Below are positions 8,493 to 16,924 of a stretch of 64,000 nucleotides of DNA, piece by piece (within the stretch, counting starts at the first letter, position 1; each line of letters starts with the position of its first letter). A program made the position numbers and the translations under genes. Source of the stretch: Rubrolithibacter sp043763625 (lineage in GTDB: Bacteria > Bacteroidota > Bacteroidia > Sphingobacteriales > Sphingobacteriaceae); NCBI GenBank assembly GCA_043763625.1, contig JAYULL010000182.1, positions 17,112 through 81,111 of the forward strand. Direction: 5' to 3'. Under the pieces are notes generated by a model, which saw nothing but the letters and a program-made list of their open reading frames with translations, was not told where the DNA came from and made no database searches.

Positions 8493-9536
8493 TTATTCTT
8501 CTTCGGTCGACCTTATTCGTTCTAAGCGCTCTGTAGCCAAGCGACTTGTTTCGTAAATATTAACGGTAAGAATAAAATAAGAGAGTAAGAGCGGCCCGTA
8601 AACCAATCCCATAATACCAAATACAGGGATGCCGATGATAACGCCAACAATGGTAATTATAGGATGTATGTTGCCTATTCGTTTAGCAAGCAAATATCTG
8701 ATAACGTTATCAATATTAGTGATAAGGAGAAGTCCCCAAGCCAGCAACCCCCATCCGGCACCGGGATGTCCGTTAATCATTTCAATTACCGCTGCCGGAA
8801 TAAATATAATCGGGGCCCCAACTACAGGCAAAAAGGAGAGAAAAGTTGCAATAACGCCCCAAAAAACTGCGTCGGGTATGTTAAACATAAAAAAGCCGAT
8901 GCTAACCAATCCTCCTTGTACAACTGCAATTAATCCCTGGCCCAGCACGTTCGCATACGTAATGTGCCTGAGTTCAGTAGCAAACTTCATCGCATTTTGT
9001 TCTCGGAAAGGCGCATATTTTAAGAGGCCTTTTTCAAATTCTTCGTGGCGGGTAAACATGAAATAAAGCAAAAAATACATGATTGCGATACCGAGTAAAA
9101 TATTGGCGGCACCGGTTAAAATAGAAGGAAAAAGATCACCGACGTAATTTGATGCATTACCTATTGTATGGTCTATAAGATCGGGCTGGCTTAGTTTTTC
9201 TCCGGCAAAGTCATCAAGTTTCCTTACCAGTACTTTTATTTTTATCGGATCTTCTTTAAACTCCTTTATCTTACTTATCACCAACATGCTTAATGTAAGA
9301 AACGGACCGATTATGATTATAAAAGAGGCGATTATGATAAGAATGGACGCGAAAGCCCTGCTCAAGCGTTTTTTTTCGGTAAGATAAAAAAAAACAGGTC
9401 TGAAAATAACGTACATAACAACTGTACTTAACAGAGAGCCCGCTATACTACGAACGGAATACAGTATAAAGCAGCCGAGCAGAATAAGAATAACAAGCAG
9501 AATATTATTACGTTGCTTGTAGTTAAATACAGCCAT
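8493..9536 (-). CDS. AI-2E family transporter
   Basis: A 347-residue polytopic membrane protein of the AI-2E (TqsA/PerM/YdiK) family. It shows about seven or eight hydrophobic segments in the family arrangement: two or three at the N-terminus (ILLVILILLGCFILYSVRS), an extramembrane stretch at about 95-150, and a C-terminal block with FLPVVGAPIIFIPAAVIEM and the conserved HPIITIVGVIIGIPVFGIMG. Members export small solutes or exchange ions; the AI-2 name comes from E. coli TqsA and should not be taken as the substrate. It is 78 nt downstream of the NtrC-type regulator on the same strand. Confidence 0.9.
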   Translation of the reverse strand: MAVFNYKQRNNILLVILILLGCFILYSVRSIAGSLLSTVVMYVIFRPVFFYLTEKKRLSRAFASILIIIASFIIIIGPFLTLSMLVISKIKEFKEDPIKIKVLVRKLDDFAGEKLSQPDLIDHTIGNASNYVGDLFPSILTGAANILLGIAIMYFLLYFMFTRHEEFEKGLLKYAPFREQNAMKFATELRHITYANVLGQGLIAVVQGGLVSIGFFMFNIPDAVFWGVIATFLSFLPVVGAPIIFIPAAVIEMINGHPGAGWGLLAWGLLLITNIDNVIRYLLAKRIGNIHPIITIVGVIIGIPVFGIMGLVYGPLLLSYFILTVNIYETSRLATERLERIRSTEEE

Positions 9537-9614
9537 CTATCGAAAATTTACCTGCATAACACCGAAATCGTTGCTTGGTTTTTGTTTTAGCGGGAGGGAC
9601 TTTTTCAGAATTGC

Positions 9615-11009
9615 CTACTCCAGGTTTATCGCTTTCATTTTATTATAGAGCGTCTTCCTATCGATATTCAGAATTTGTGCCGCCTTTGTTTTATTAAAAT
9701 TCACTTCTTTTAAAACTTTAAGGATGGTATCAAATTCCGCCTCCAGAGCCGCATTTTTTAAATCACGTCTATTGCCTGTTCCGGTTAAAGAAGTTTGAAC
9801 TGCGGTTTCTATAGCATTTACTTTAACGTAGGTTGAAATTTCAAGCGGTAGGCTTTTTAGATGAATAATGCTTCCGTCAGTTAAAAGCGTGGCTCGGCGA
9901 ATAACGTTTTTTAGTTCTCGCACGTTGCCCGGCCAAGGATAAGTAAGCAAACATTCAATTACATCTGCTGAAAATCCCTCAACCTTACGGCTTAGCTCTT
10001 CGTTTGCTTGTGCCAAGAAGCTCTCGGCAAAAATAATGATGTCATTTCCTCTTTCGCGAAGCGCCGGCAAAGGAATACTGAACTCGTTGAAACGGTGAAA
10101 CAAATCTTCGCGGAAACGCCCCGCAGCAATTTCCTCGTGAAGCGGTTTGTTCGACGCAATAATTATCCTCACATCCAGATCAATCTCCTTCGTGCTTCCG
10201 ATACGTTTTATTTTACGCTCTTGCACTGTTCTTAAAAGTGCGGCTTGTATCTCGTACGACAAATTGCTAACCTCATCCAAGAATAAAGTTCCGCCGTTAG
10301 CCATTTCGAAATGCCCTATTTTAGTAAACATGGCTCCGGTAAAAGCTCCTTTCTCGTGGCCGAAAAATTCGCTTCCCGCCAGTTCTTTCGTTAATGAGCC
10401 ACAATCCATCGCTACAAAAGGCTTATCTCTTCTTGAACTGTTTACGTGTATCGACTTAGCGACAGATTCTTTACCTGTTCCACTTTCGCCGATTAGTATT
10501 ACACTATAATTGGTAGGGGCAATAATCTCAATCTGGCGTACTAATTCTTTGGAACCGGAACTTTGGCCCACAATGAAATTATGTACTGCGGCTCTTACCG
10601 GTTTTTCTTTCGCCACAACCGCCAACTCTTTATTTTCGGCTAAAGCTTCTTGCGTTTCTAAGGCTTTGTTAACGGTATTTAAAATTTCATCGGGGTAAAG
10701 GGGCTTGGTAATGTAATCATAGGCACCCATTTTGATAAGCTCGACTGCCAGCTTAATATCAGAGTAACCGGTAATAATAATTACACCCGTGCCGGGATAA
10801 GATGATTTTATCTTCTTCAGGATTTCTCGGCCGTCGGTATCTTCTAGTCTGAAATCGCTTAAAACAAGGTTAAACGTTTCTTTAGAAAGAATATCAAATG
10901 CAGAAGAACCGCTGGTGGCAGTTTTTACATCGAAACCGTTGCGGGTTAAAAATTTCGATAAGAGCATGCAGATGTTTATCTCATCGTCAACAATTAAAAT
11001 CTTTTTCAT
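9615..11009 (-). CDS. Sigma-54-dependent response regulator (NtrC family)
   Basis: A 464-residue three-domain activator. Residues 1-120 are a receiver with the phosphoacceptor Asp at 52 (LSDFRLED) and the Lys of YDYITKP. Residues about 145-380 are the AAA+ domain with Walker A GESGTGKE near 174, the sigma-54 contact loop GAFTGA near 219, Walker B GGTLFLDEV and the arginine finger region RFREDLFHR. The C-terminus is a Fis-type helix-turn-helix (FNKTKAAQILNIDRKTLYNKM). It should activate sigma-54 promoters when phosphorylated. No histidine kinase lies next to it, so its partner is elsewhere. Targets are unknown; the AI-2E transporter gene follows it. Confidence 0.95.
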   Translation of the reverse strand: MKKILIVDDEINICMLLSKFLTRNGFDVKTATSGSSAFDILSKETFNLVLSDFRLEDTDGREILKKIKSSYPGTGVIIITGYSDIKLAVELIKMGAYDYITKPLYPDEILNTVNKALETQEALAENKELAVVAKEKPVRAAVHNFIVGQSSGSKELVRQIEIIAPTNYSVILIGESGTGKESVAKSIHVNSSRRDKPFVAMDCGSLTKELAGSEFFGHEKGAFTGAMFTKIGHFEMANGGTLFLDEVSNLSYEIQAALLRTVQERKIKRIGSTKEIDLDVRIIIASNKPLHEEIAAGRFREDLFHRFNEFSIPLPALRERGNDIIIFAESFLAQANEELSRKVEGFSADVIECLLTYPWPGNVRELKNVIRRATLLTDGSIIHLKSLPLEISTYVKVNAIETAVQTSLTGTGNRRDLKNAALEAEFDTILKVLKEVNFNKTKAAQILNIDRKTLYNKMKAINLE

Positions 11010-11204
11010 AATAGCATTAAAAAAGAGCTTGAAGTAGCTTTATAACTTATTTTACTTTTAGTTAATTATGGGTGAAATTGTCCAAAATTTTCCCCAATTG
11101 CTGTAATTACGTGAATTGCGATTTAAGGTTGCACAAAATCTAAAAAATTATTTTTTTAAAGTTATTAAGCGATATATTAAAAGCTGATTACACAATCAAA
11201 TTGC

Positions 11205-11212
11205 TACTTTTG
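11205..11212 (+). promoter_or_regulatory. -7 promoter element for glnS
   Basis: TACTTTTG, an exact match to TAnnTTTG, 18 nt before the glnS ATG at 11231. The alternative in-frame TTG start at 11201 lies just before this element, so it should be untranscribed. No -33 TTTG at the usual distance. Confidence 0.55.
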
Positions 11213-11230
11213 TGGCCTTTAACCGGATTT

Positions 11231-12901
11231 ATGAGCGAAGAAAAATCGTTAAATTTTTTAGAAGAGATTATTGAAGAGGATATCAGAAACGGTGTTCACG
11301 AGGGGCGCGTTCATACTCGCTTTCCCCCCGAGCCAAACGGATACCTACACATAGGTCATGCTAAATCTATTTGTTTAAATTTCGGGTTGGCTAAAAAATA
11401 TAGCGGTAAAACTAATCTCCGCTTTGACGATACCAATCCCGAAACCGAAGAAACTGAATACGTAGAAAGTATAAGAGAAGATGTAAGATGGCTGGGTTTT
11501 GATTGGGAAAACGAATTGTACGCTTCTGACTATTTTGATACACTTTATGAATTGGCTGTTCAACTGATTAAAGCAGGATTAGCATATGTAGATGACAGCA
11601 CTCCCGAAGAAATTGCAAACCAAAAAGGAACACATACCGAAGCCGGTACGTTTTCTCCCTTTCGCGACCGAGCTCTACAAGAAAATCTGCAACTATTTGC
11701 AGAAATGAAAGCCGGCGTGTACAGCGACGGCGAGAAGGTTTTACGTGCAAAAATTGATATGGTCTCGTCTAATATGCATCTCCGTGACCCTATTATGTAC
11801 CGCATAAGGCACGCTCACCACCATCGAACGGGTGACAACTGGTGTATTTACCCTATGTATGATTTTGCTCACGGTCAATCAGATGCTATTGAGAGTATAA
11901 CACACTCATTCTGCACGCTAGAGTTTATTCCGCACCGAGCTCTTTATGATTGGTTTATTGAGAACCTGAAAATTTTTCCTTCAAAGCAGTACGAATTTGC
12001 ACGCCTTAACCTAAATTATACGATAACCAGCAAGCGTAAATTATTGCAGTTGGTTAACGAGGGTTTTGTTACCGGATGGGATGACCCCAGAATGCCTACT
12101 ATCAGCGGTTTAAGAAGGAGGGGATATACTCCTGCCTCAATTCGTGAATTTTGTGACAGAATAGGCGTTGCAAAACGGGAGAATACTATTGATGTAAGTT
12201 TGTTGGAATTCTGCATTAGAGAAGATTTAAACAAATCTTCATGGCGAAGAATGGCAGTTTTGGACCCGTTAAAATTAGTGGTAACGAATTATCCGGAAGG
12301 AAAAGAAGAAATTCTTTCGGGCGAAAACAATCCGGAAGTTGAAGGAGGTGAAGGATCAAGATTAATTCCTTTCAGCAATGAGTTGTGGATTGAACGTGAC
12401 GATTTTATGGAACACCCGTCAAAGAAGTTTTTCCGCTTAGGCGTGGGCTTAAAAGTACGTTTAAAACACGCATATATAATAGAATGTACCCGGTTTGTAA
12501 AAGACGAAGCGGGAAATGTCACAGAAATTCAAGCGCAATATATCCCGGAATCTAAATCGGGAGAGGACACTTCGGGCCTTCATGTAAAAGGAACCATACA
12601 TTGGGTTAGCGCAAAACATGCAAAAACTGCAGAAATACGTTTATACGAACGCCTGTTTAGAGTAGAAGACCCGGGAAACGACTTGGAAGACTTTACCGAG
12701 CTGATCAATCCTGAAAGCGTACAGGTAATCCCAAAGGCTTTAATCGAACCTGATTTAGAAAATGCAGAACAAGGAAGAGGCTATCAATTCATTCGAAAAG
12801 GATATTTCGTTTTGGATAAAGAATCAACGGACAGTAGTCCGGTTTTTAATAGAACCGTTACTTTAAAAGATGCTTGGGCCAAAGAAATTAAGAAAGGGTA
12901 A
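11231..12901 (+). CDS. glnS: Glutaminyl-tRNA synthetase
   Basis: A 556-residue class I aminoacyl-tRNA synthetase that charges tRNA-Gln directly. Seen: PPEPNGYLHIGHAKS with the HIGH motif at residues 40-43, RFDDTNPETEETEYVESI (the GluRS/GlnRS signature), LTSKRKL-like ITSKRKLLQLV in the KMSKS position, and the GlnRS-specific C-terminal anticodon-binding beta-barrels (LKVRLKHAYIIECTRF). The ATG at 11231 (MSEEKSLNFLEEI) is chosen because an upstream TTG overlaps the promoter region. The window also has the end of gatA, so this organism has both the direct enzyme and an amidotransferase subunit. Confidence 0.96.
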   Translation: MSEEKSLNFLEEIIEEDIRNGVHEGRVHTRFPPEPNGYLHIGHAKSICLNFGLAKKYSGKTNLRFDDTNPETEETEYVESIREDVRWLGFDWENELYASDYFDTLYELAVQLIKAGLAYVDDSTPEEIANQKGTHTEAGTFSPFRDRALQENLQLFAEMKAGVYSDGEKVLRAKIDMVSSNMHLRDPIMYRIRHAHHHRTGDNWCIYPMYDFAHGQSDAIESITHSFCTLEFIPHRALYDWFIENLKIFPSKQYEFARLNLNYTITSKRKLLQLVNEGFVTGWDDPRMPTISGLRRRGYTPASIREFCDRIGVAKRENTIDVSLLEFCIREDLNKSSWRRMAVLDPLKLVVTNYPEGKEEILSGENNPEVEGGEGSRLIPFSNELWIERDDFMEHPSKKFFRLGVGLKVRLKHAYIIECTRFVKDEAGNVTEIQAQYIPESKSGEDTSGLHVKGTIHWVSAKHAKTAEIRLYERLFRVEDPGNDLEDFTELINPESVQVIPKALIEPDLENAEQGRGYQFIRKGYFVLDKESTDSSPVFNRTVTLKDAWAKEIKKG

Positions 12902-13132
12902 GCATTATTTCTGAAGCCTCGCATGAACGGTGATTTTTTACTTCTCTTCTATCTTATACAAGTATGCCCAGAACGTATTCCTTCAAGAACTAGAGAAGAA
13001 AAAATTGATTTTATTCTGTTTAGTATTATGAAAATGCCGATAAAAATTACTTATATGAGTGAATTTTAAACTAAAAGCACCCATAAATTCTTTGTAACAA
13101 AAACTAAAGTATTAGATTTTTAATTTTATTTC
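12902..13132. other. Intergenic spacer, nothing recognisable
   Basis: AT-rich spacer between glnS and the trp promoter. I see no convincing terminator, small gene or repeat. A TTTG at 13091 is too far (39 nt) from the trp -7 element to be its -33 box. Confidence 0.5.
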
Positions 13133-13140
13133 TATTTTTG
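13133..13140 (+). promoter_or_regulatory. -7 promoter element of the trp operon
   Basis: TATTTTTG matches the Bacteroidota -7 consensus exactly. Only 5 nt separate it from the ATG of the leader peptide at 13146, so transcription probably starts at or within one or two bases of that ATG. No strong -33 TTTG was found (13109-13112 is GTAT). Confidence 0.55.
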
Positions 13141-13145
13141 CTTAA

Positions 13146-13196
13146 ATGAAAAGAAATAAACATACGCAAATTGGTTGGTGGAGCTTGATAAGCTAA
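13146..13196 (+). CDS. trpL: trp operon leader peptide with tandem Trp codons
   Basis: A 16-codon open reading frame, MKRNKHTQIGWWSLIS then TAA. Two adjacent TGG codons lie at 13176-13181. It sits directly upstream of an intrinsic terminator that precedes trpE, and its own RNA contributes to alternative hairpins. This is the organisation of a ribosome-mediated Trp attenuator. Trp is the rarest residue in proteins, so two in a row in a 16-residue peptide in front of trpE is very unlikely by chance. Translation probably begins nearly leaderless, judging by the position of the -7 element. Confidence 0.82.
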   Translation: MKRNKHTQIGWWSLIS

Positions 13197-13284
13197 ACGC
13201 CGGGAAACGTATGTTAATGAAGTGATCTTCAAAAAAAATAACACTATAAAGAAACCCCCGACGCAAAAACGCCGGGGGTTTTTC
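13159..13284 (+). promoter_or_regulatory. trp attenuator: alternative RNA segments 1-4
   Basis: Segment 1 (13159-13166, AACATACG) is perfectly complementary to segment 2b (13208-13215, CGTATGTT). Segment 2a (13195-13204, AAACGCCGGG) is identical to the first ten bases of the terminator's 3' strand, segment 4 (13267-13276), so segments 2 and 4 compete for segment 3 (13252-13264, CCCCCGACGC core). If a ribosome stalls on the Trp codons it covers segment 1, frees segment 2 to pair with 3, and blocks the terminator. If it reaches the stop codon it masks segment 2, and 3:4 terminates transcription. The pairings are seen; the mechanism is inferred from the enteric trp model. Confidence 0.78.
13252..13284 (+). 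terminator. trp attenuator intrinsic terminator
   Basis: Stem AAACCCCCG / CGGGGGTTT with an A-rich loop, followed by a run of T, ending 19 nt before the trpE ATG. Its place inside a leader, not after a gene, marks it as an attenuator. Confidence 0.88.
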
Positions 13285-13302
13285 TTTAACAAGAATCTTA
13301 AA

Positions 13303-14709
13303 ATGGACTTCAAACTTTACACCTCTTTTAAAAAGCTGCTTGCAGACACCACTACTCCTGTCAGCATCTATTTGCGCATACGCGATATTTATCCCAATAG
13401 CTTGTTGCTGGAAAGCTCCGATTATCACAGTCGCGAAAACAGTATCAGCTACATCTGCTGCCAACCTATTGCCGGTTTGATATTAAATGAGAACTCCTTA
13501 AAAAAATATTATCCTGACGGAAGCAGTACTGAATTACCGGCACAAGGACTTGATCTTTTAAAAGAGGTTTCAAGCTTCAGACAGTCTTTTACATCCGACA
13601 ATGAGCTTTCTTTTAAGTTTGTAACGAACGGTTTATTCGGCTATTTCAGTTACAATACGGTTGAGTATTTTGAAGACATTAAATTTAGGGATAAGCAGGC
13701 TTTTTCGCCCGATATTCCTCTAATGCAGTATCATATCTACAAGTATGTTATTGCAATCGACCATTTTAAAAATGAGCTTTTTATTTTTGAACACGGAATA
13801 AATAAAGAAGAGGGTGCCGGGATTGAAAATATCCAATATCTTATTCAAAACAAGAACTTCCCGGAATACAAGTTTTCTTCAAGCGACGATGAAACTTCAA
13901 ATCTTACCGACAATGAGTTTTTAGAGTTGGTTGAAAACATGAAGAAGCATATCTTTCGAGGAGACGTATTTCAGATCGTGCCTTCCCGAGCTTTTTCTAA
14001 ACCGTTTCAAGGAGATGAGTTTAACGTGTACAGGGCACTTCGTTCCATAAATCCTTCGCCGTATCTATTTTATTTTGATTACGGAAATTTTAAGCTTTTC
14101 GGCTCGTCGCCCGAAGCGCAACTTACTATCAAAGAGAATTTGGCCACCATCTACCCTATTGCCGGAACGTTTAAGCGTACCGGAAACGATATTATCGATG
14201 CCCGGATTGCCCGAGATTTAGAAAATGATCCGAAAGAAAGTGCCGAACATGTAATGCTGGTGGATTTAGCACGAAACGATCTGAGCCGGCACTGCACAGA
14301 AGTTCAGGTTAAAGCCTTTAAAGAGGTTCAGTATTATTCGCACCTTATTCACCTTGTTTCTAAGGTAACAGGCAAACTTAAAGAAGGAACAGACCCTTTT
14401 TCTGTGGTTGGAGATACTTTTCCCGCAGGCACCTTGAGTGGAGCACCCAAGCATATGGCAATGCAACTGATAGACAGATATGAAAAATCGCCCCGAAGCT
14501 TTTATAGCGGCGCTATAGGTTTTATGGATTTTAACGGGGATTTTAATCATGCCATAGTTATTCGCTCTTTTTTAAGCAATAACAACGTACTTTACTATCG
14601 TGCAGGTGCCGGAATTGTAGCAGATTCTATAGCCGAAAGCGAATTGCATGAAGTAAACAATAAAATTGCCGCTTTGCGGAAAGCGATTGAATTGGCAGAG
14701 ACTATTTAA
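13303..14709 (+). CDS. trpE: Anthranilate synthase component I
   Basis: A 468-residue chorismate-using enzyme that, with TrpG, makes anthranilate, the first step of Trp synthesis. Seen: the feedback-inhibition motif LLES at residues 35-38, GLFGYFSYNTVEYFE, FQIVPSRAFSKP, DLARNDLSRH, and FPAGTLSGAPKHMAMQLI. The ATG at 13303 (MDFKLYTSF) is right: the longer in-frame reading from 13222 would run through the attenuator hairpin as coding. It is the first structural gene of trpE-trpG-trpC; trpG starts 10 nt after its stop. Regulation is probably by attenuation and by Trp feedback on the enzyme. Confidence 0.96.
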   Translation: MDFKLYTSFKKLLADTTTPVSIYLRIRDIYPNSLLLESSDYHSRENSISYICCQPIAGLILNENSLKKYYPDGSSTELPAQGLDLLKEVSSFRQSFTSDNELSFKFVTNGLFGYFSYNTVEYFEDIKFRDKQAFSPDIPLMQYHIYKYVIAIDHFKNELFIFEHGINKEEGAGIENIQYLIQNKNFPEYKFSSSDDETSNLTDNEFLELVENMKKHIFRGDVFQIVPSRAFSKPFQGDEFNVYRALRSINPSPYLFYFDYGNFKLFGSSPEAQLTIKENLATIYPIAGTFKRTGNDIIDARIARDLENDPKESAEHVMLVDLARNDLSRHCTEVQVKAFKEVQYYSHLIHLVSKVTGKLKEGTDPFSVVGDTFPAGTLSGAPKHMAMQLIDRYEKSPRSFYSGAIGFMDFNGDFNHAIVIRSFLSNNNVLYYRAGAGIVADSIAESELHEVNNKIAALRKAIELAETI

Positions 14710-14719
14710 GATTGAAAGC

Positions 14720-15292
14720 ATGAAGATTTTAGTTATCGATAATTACGACTCCTTTACCTTTAACTTAGTACATCTATTAAACGAATGCGGATATGAGGCA
14801 GTAGTTTGGCGAAACGACAAGTTCGAATTAAAAGATTTGGAAGAGTTCGACAAAATTCTTTTGTCTCCCGGTCCCGGAATTCCTTCTGAAGCAGGCTTGC
14901 TGTTAGATGTTATCCGCACTTATTATTTTTCAAAAAGCATTCTCGGGGTTTGTCTGGGGATGCAAGCTATTGGAGAAGTTTTTGGCGGAGAACTTTATAA
15001 CCTGTCCAGACCTTTGCACGGCAGGGCCACAGAAATGCAAGTCACTGATAAGGGCGAAACCTTATTTTCAGGCCTGCCGGAACGATTTAAAGTAGGACGT
15101 TACCATTCTTGGGCGGTTAGCGAAGAAAGGTTTCCGCAAGACTTGCAGGTAACAGCAAAAGATGTTGACGGCGTAATTATGGCTTTGAAGCATAAAACCT
15201 TCGACGTAAAAGGAGTTCAGTTCCACCCTGAATCTGTACTTACAGAACACGGTAAAGAGTTGATCAAGAATTGGCTTACGTTAAATCCATAA
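14720..15292 (+). CDS. trpG: Anthranilate synthase component II (glutamine amidotransferase)
   Basis: A 190-residue class I glutamine amidotransferase that supplies ammonia to TrpE. Seen: the N-terminal VIDNYDSFTFNLVH, the oxyanion loop LSPGPGIPSEAG, the nucleophile Cys78 in LGVCLGMQAIGE, and the catalytic His/Glu in GVQFHPESVLTEHG. The ATG at 14720 (MKILVIDNYD) is chosen over an upstream in-frame start inside trpE. The protein could also serve 4-amino-4-deoxychorismate synthase (PabA), as single amidotransferases often do. The trpC start is 4 nt after its stop. Confidence 0.95.
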   Translation: MKILVIDNYDSFTFNLVHLLNECGYEAVVWRNDKFELKDLEEFDKILLSPGPGIPSEAGLLLDVIRTYYFSKSILGVCLGMQAIGEVFGGELYNLSRPLHGRATEMQVTDKGETLFSGLPERFKVGRYHSWAVSEERFPQDLQVTAKDVDGVIMALKHKTFDVKGVQFHPESVLTEHGKELIKNWLTLNP

Positions 15293-15296
15293 CTGC

Positions 15297-16124
15297 ATGA
15301 TCAGTGAAATTAATCCGGATGCACCAATGAGTGGACACAACCCGAATATATTAGATAAAATAACTGCAAAAAAGCGTTTGGAAATAGTCGAAGCAAAAGC
15401 CGCTGTTTCGGTTGCGAGGCTTGAAGAATCGCAGCTCTTCCATCGCGAATGCTATTCGTTAAGAGAGTCTATTTTAAATCCGGAAAGAACCGGAATTATT
15501 GCTGAATTTAAACGAGCATCACCTTCAAAAGGGATTATTAACGATAAAGTTTCGGTAGCAGAAGTTACATCAGGCTATACCGCCGCAGGAGCATCGGCGC
15601 TTTCGGTTTTAACGGATACTTCGTTTTTCGGCGGTAGTAAACGCGATTTAACTGAAGCTCGCACAGTTAACAATATCCCCATACTGCGGAAGGACTTTAT
15701 CCTGGACGAATATCAGATTATAGAAGCAAAAGCGATCGGTGCCGATGTTATTTTGCTTATTGCAGCAATCCTAACTCCCGGGGAAATAGCAAAACTCTCT
15801 AAGCTGGCCAAAGATTTAGGGATGAGCGTATTACTTGAAGTGCACAATAAAGAAGAATTAGAGCGAAGCTTATGTAATACTCTCGATGCAGTAGGAGTCA
15901 ATAATCGAAATTTAAAAGATTTCACCCTGTCTCTCCAACATTCGTACGACCTTATCGAACTAATTCCGAACCAATTTATAAAAGTATCTGAAAGCGGAAT
16001 CAATGATCCGAAAACCATTAATGAGTTAAAAGCAGTTGGTTTTCAAGGTTTTTTAATAGGCGAAAACTTTATGAAACAAGAAGATCCTGGTGAAGCGATG
16101 ATGAAGTTTGTACAAATGCTTTAA
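15297..16124 (+). CDS. trpC: Indole-3-glycerol phosphate synthase
   Basis: A 275-residue (beta/alpha)8 enzyme that closes the indole ring in Trp synthesis. Seen: ILDKITAKKRLEI at the N-terminus, the catalytic IAEFKRASPSKG, ALSVLTDTSFFGGS, ILRKDFILDEYQI, VGVNNRNLKDF and KVSESGINDP. It comes directly after trpG. In many bacteria trpD lies between trpG and trpC; here it does not, and trpF, trpB and trpA are also outside the operon, which ends here because the next gene is convergent. The start could be the ATG at 15297 or an internal ATG ten codons later (MSGHNPNILDK). Confidence 0.95.
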   Translation: MISEINPDAPMSGHNPNILDKITAKKRLEIVEAKAAVSVARLEESQLFHRECYSLRESILNPERTGIIAEFKRASPSKGIINDKVSVAEVTSGYTAAGASALSVLTDTSFFGGSKRDLTEARTVNNIPILRKDFILDEYQIIEAKAIGADVILLIAAILTPGEIAKLSKLAKDLGMSVLLEVHNKEELERSLCNTLDAVGVNNRNLKDFTLSLQHSYDLIELIPNQFIKVSESGINDPKTINELKAVGFQGFLIGENFMKQEDPGEAMMKFVQML

Positions 16125-16188
16125 ATACAGCAGTAATTAACTAAACGATAACAGACATTTTTGGAGACCCTTAGAATATAATCAAACG

Positions 16189-16875
16189 TTACCTAAGTGT
16201 GCTTGGTAACTCTTTTGTAAATATTATATTCTCGCCGTTCATCACTAATGTAAAACTGTTTTTTGCTTTTTTAACAATCTTATAGCTTTTTCTTCCGCGA
16301 GGAAACGTGTCAATCCCTGATTCCTCCTTTAAATAAATCGAGATATTATTTGCAGATGCATCGCTAAACGTTTTTATCGGAATTTTAATAAAATCATAGC
16401 CAAAAAATCCTACGGAGATGTACTCGTATAAACTCGGCTTATAAAGCCAAATATTTGCCTTCCCATCCTTATCACCGGTAAAATGCATCATTGCTTCGTC
16501 TAAAGAATCACGCAAAACTATTAAGGAATAATTCAAAGGTTGTTTGTCTTTCCAATCAAATACCCTTAAATGAAATATTTTTATACCCTTAGGAGCCTTA
16601 TAGGTCGAGGAATCAACAGTGTAGATTGAAGTATCAGGATCCTTAATTTCCGAAAAGTTTAAAATTAAACTATCCTTGTTGATCTCAAACTTTCCTTCTC
16701 CGATTGTTTCTACCTCATTGTGATCAATTAGGGTAAAACCGGAGTTCTTTAAAGTTAATGTTTTAAGAACCCCGATTTTATCTTCGCCCTTGTAGGTTCC
16801 TTCAAACAAAAAAGTTTGAGCTTTCGTCTTTGCAAAAAAGGTTAAAAAGAAGATAAACAAAAATAGTTTGTTCAC
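16189..16875 (-). CDS. Secreted hypothetical protein
   Basis: A 228-residue protein with a signal peptide (MNKLFLFIFFLTFFAKTKAQT, cleavage near AQ-T) starting at a GTG. The rest is rich in beta strands: the first part (FEGTYKGEDKIGVLKTLTL) resembles small lipocalin-like or META-like outer-surface domains seen in Bacteroidota, and a second part (ILRVFDWKDKQPLNYSLIVL) has a carboxypeptidase-regulatory-like look. I do not recognise the family. It lies alone between trpC (convergent) and trmD, 49 nt downstream of trmD. Confidence 0.7.
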   Translation of the reverse strand: MNKLFLFIFFLTFFAKTKAQTFLFEGTYKGEDKIGVLKTLTLKNSGFTLIDHNEVETIGEGKFEINKDSLILNFSEIKDPDTSIYTVDSSTYKAPKGIKIFHLRVFDWKDKQPLNYSLIVLRDSLDEAMMHFTGDKDGKANIWLYKPSLYEYISVGFFGYDFIKIPIKTFSDASANNISIYLKEESGIDTFPRGRKSYKIVKKAKNSFTLVMNGENIIFTKELPSTLR

Positions 16876-16924
16876 AATTTTGTGCTATTTATTAAATCTC
16901 GAAAGGGAGACGCTGCATTTTTAT

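Noticed and set aside
8629..9066. A 145-codon + strand frame inside the AI-2E transporter gene
   Set aside because: Antisense to a well-conserved membrane protein; no recognisable domain.
11010..11200. Possible sigma-54 promoter near the NtrC-type gene
   Set aside because: I found no convincing GG-N10-GC pair with the expected spacing.
13210..13302. Extension of trpE upstream to an in-frame start at 13222
   Set aside because: It would translate through the attenuator hairpin and has no family similarity; the ATG at 13303 fits the trpE family start.
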